A stretch of 64,000 nucleotides of DNA from Propionibacterium sp. GTDB lineage: Bacteria; Actinomycetota; Actinomycetes; Propionibacteriales; Propionibacteriaceae. Shown here piece after piece: positions 63,648 to 64,000 of the stretch (position 1 is the stretch's first letter; the number at the start of each line of letters is the position of its first letter). Made by a program: the position numbers and the translations under genes. A model generated the notes under the pieces. It was given only the letters and a program-made list of their open reading frames with translations. It searched no databases and was not told the origin of the DNA. The stretch is taken from contig JAAYVB010000010.1 of assembly GCA_012517405.1 (NCBI GenBank), positions 62,001-126,000 of the forward strand, given 5' to 3'.

Positions 63648-64000
63648 TCAGCCTAGAATCCGGGGTTCACCGCTGGCATCCAACAAATGGCGTCGTCCTC
63701 TGGCATCTCGCCTCAAGGACAAAGCAACGACGTTATCCTGCGCCATCGCTTCAAAGCTGTCCGCAACCGTGTCGAGTTCAACGCGTGTGAGATGCGTTCT
63801 GCTGCTGGTGTCTGTCGCCACGTAGAAGCCGCCAAGCGTCACTGGGCCGCTCAGTCTTGGGTCATCTTCCTGAAGAATGCTGGCTTCCTCGACGCTGATC
63901 CCCGCCAGATCCCAAGCGAAGTGAAGGACGTGGCTGTGTACGAACAGGTTGCACATCTGAGCCGTGGTGATTTGGCCTCTGGCCGGACGCGTTAGGTCGT
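63648..64000 (-). CDS. Unrecognised protein, C-terminal part (runs off the right edge)
   Basis: The minus-strand frame is open from the right edge to a stop at 63648 and gives RPARGQITTAQMCNLFVHSH followed by FAWDLAGISVEEASILQEDD and TLGGFYVATDTSSRTHLTRV. It looks coding throughout. The start is beyond the window; an internal ATG at 63956 may not be the true start. No family recognised. Confidence 0.5.
   Translation of the reverse strand, partial: DLTRPARGQITTAQMCNLFVHSHVLHFAWDLAGISVEEASILQEDDPRLSGPVTLGGFYVATDTSSRTHLTRVELDTVADSFEAMAQDNVVALSLRRDARGRRHLLDASGEPRILG

Overview
The window is high-GC actinobacterial DNA. The helicase with a DUF3516-type tail, the gene style (GTG starts, frequent ATGA/GTGA stop-start overlaps) and the actinobacterial conjugation genes (SCO6880-type protein, MobF relaxase, NlpC/P60 hydrolase) all point to Actinomycetota. 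Propionibacteriaceae is my best guess at family, with only moderate confidence. Coding is dense, with an ordinary chromosomal part on the left and a large integrated element on the right.

Layout. (1) 1-7.9 kb, chromosomal: a cut-off gene at the left edge; a small operon encoding a 49-residue membrane peptide, a YeiH-type anion exporter and an aldolase-like protein without its catalytic residues; a DUF3516-type DExH RNA helicase; an AbiEi/DUF559-type protein; and a RarD/EamA transporter. A diverged 45-bp repeat lies downstream of the AbiEi-type gene and again downstream of the transporter gene, and three 69-bp tandem units precede a tRNA-Leu(CAG). (2) 7.9-25.1 kb, left arm of an integrative conjugative element (ICE): the tRNA gene as probable attachment site, a tyrosine integrase, rearranged alcohol dehydrogenase and SDR scraps, an eight-gene operon ending in an excisionase and including an ArdC-like antirestriction protein, a TIGR02391-like gene, a DUF1016 nuclease pair, a toroid (cyclase-fold) protein, a zinc-ribbon protein, and a 1,886-residue relaxase-helicase-primase fusion. 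(3) 25.6-41.5 kb, defence cargo: one tightly coupled operon with a frameshifted HTH gene followed by a C5-cytosine methyltransferase, DrmD, DrmMI, DrmA, DrmB, DrmC and an HNH nuclease. This is a DISARM locus that combines class 1 components with the cytosine methylase typical of class 2 and adds an HNH nuclease. (4) 41.5-58.0 kb, minus strand: the mating-pore operon (regulator, ParA-like ATPase lacking the P-loop lysine, small membrane protein, VirB8-like protein, TrbL/VirB6-like protein, SCO6880-type protein, VirB4 ATPase, peptidoglycan hydrolase, coupling ATPase, sigma factor). It is split by about 3.7 kb of cargo holding an IS630 scrap, a decayed AbiJ-type gene with a nuclease-like tail, and a membrane/acetyltransferase-like protein. 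(5) 58-64 kb, accessory or decayed region: a serine recombinase scrap, a zinc-ribbon protein, a frameshifted IS3-family element with visible inverted repeats, an unknown 259-residue protein, a DUF3825-type protein, and a gene running off the right edge. I did not find the second copy of the tRNA end (attR), so the element may extend past the window.

How it fits together. The integrase and excisionase would move the element, the relaxase fusion would process it and may prime the complementary strand, and the type IV secretion operon would export it. The ArdC-like protein could protect incoming DNA. The composite DISARM operon would protect the host that carries the element. The most notable features are the two-methylase DISARM with an HNH gene, the decayed helix-turn-helix gene in front of it, the three-enzyme relaxase, and several proteins that keep a fold while losing its active site.
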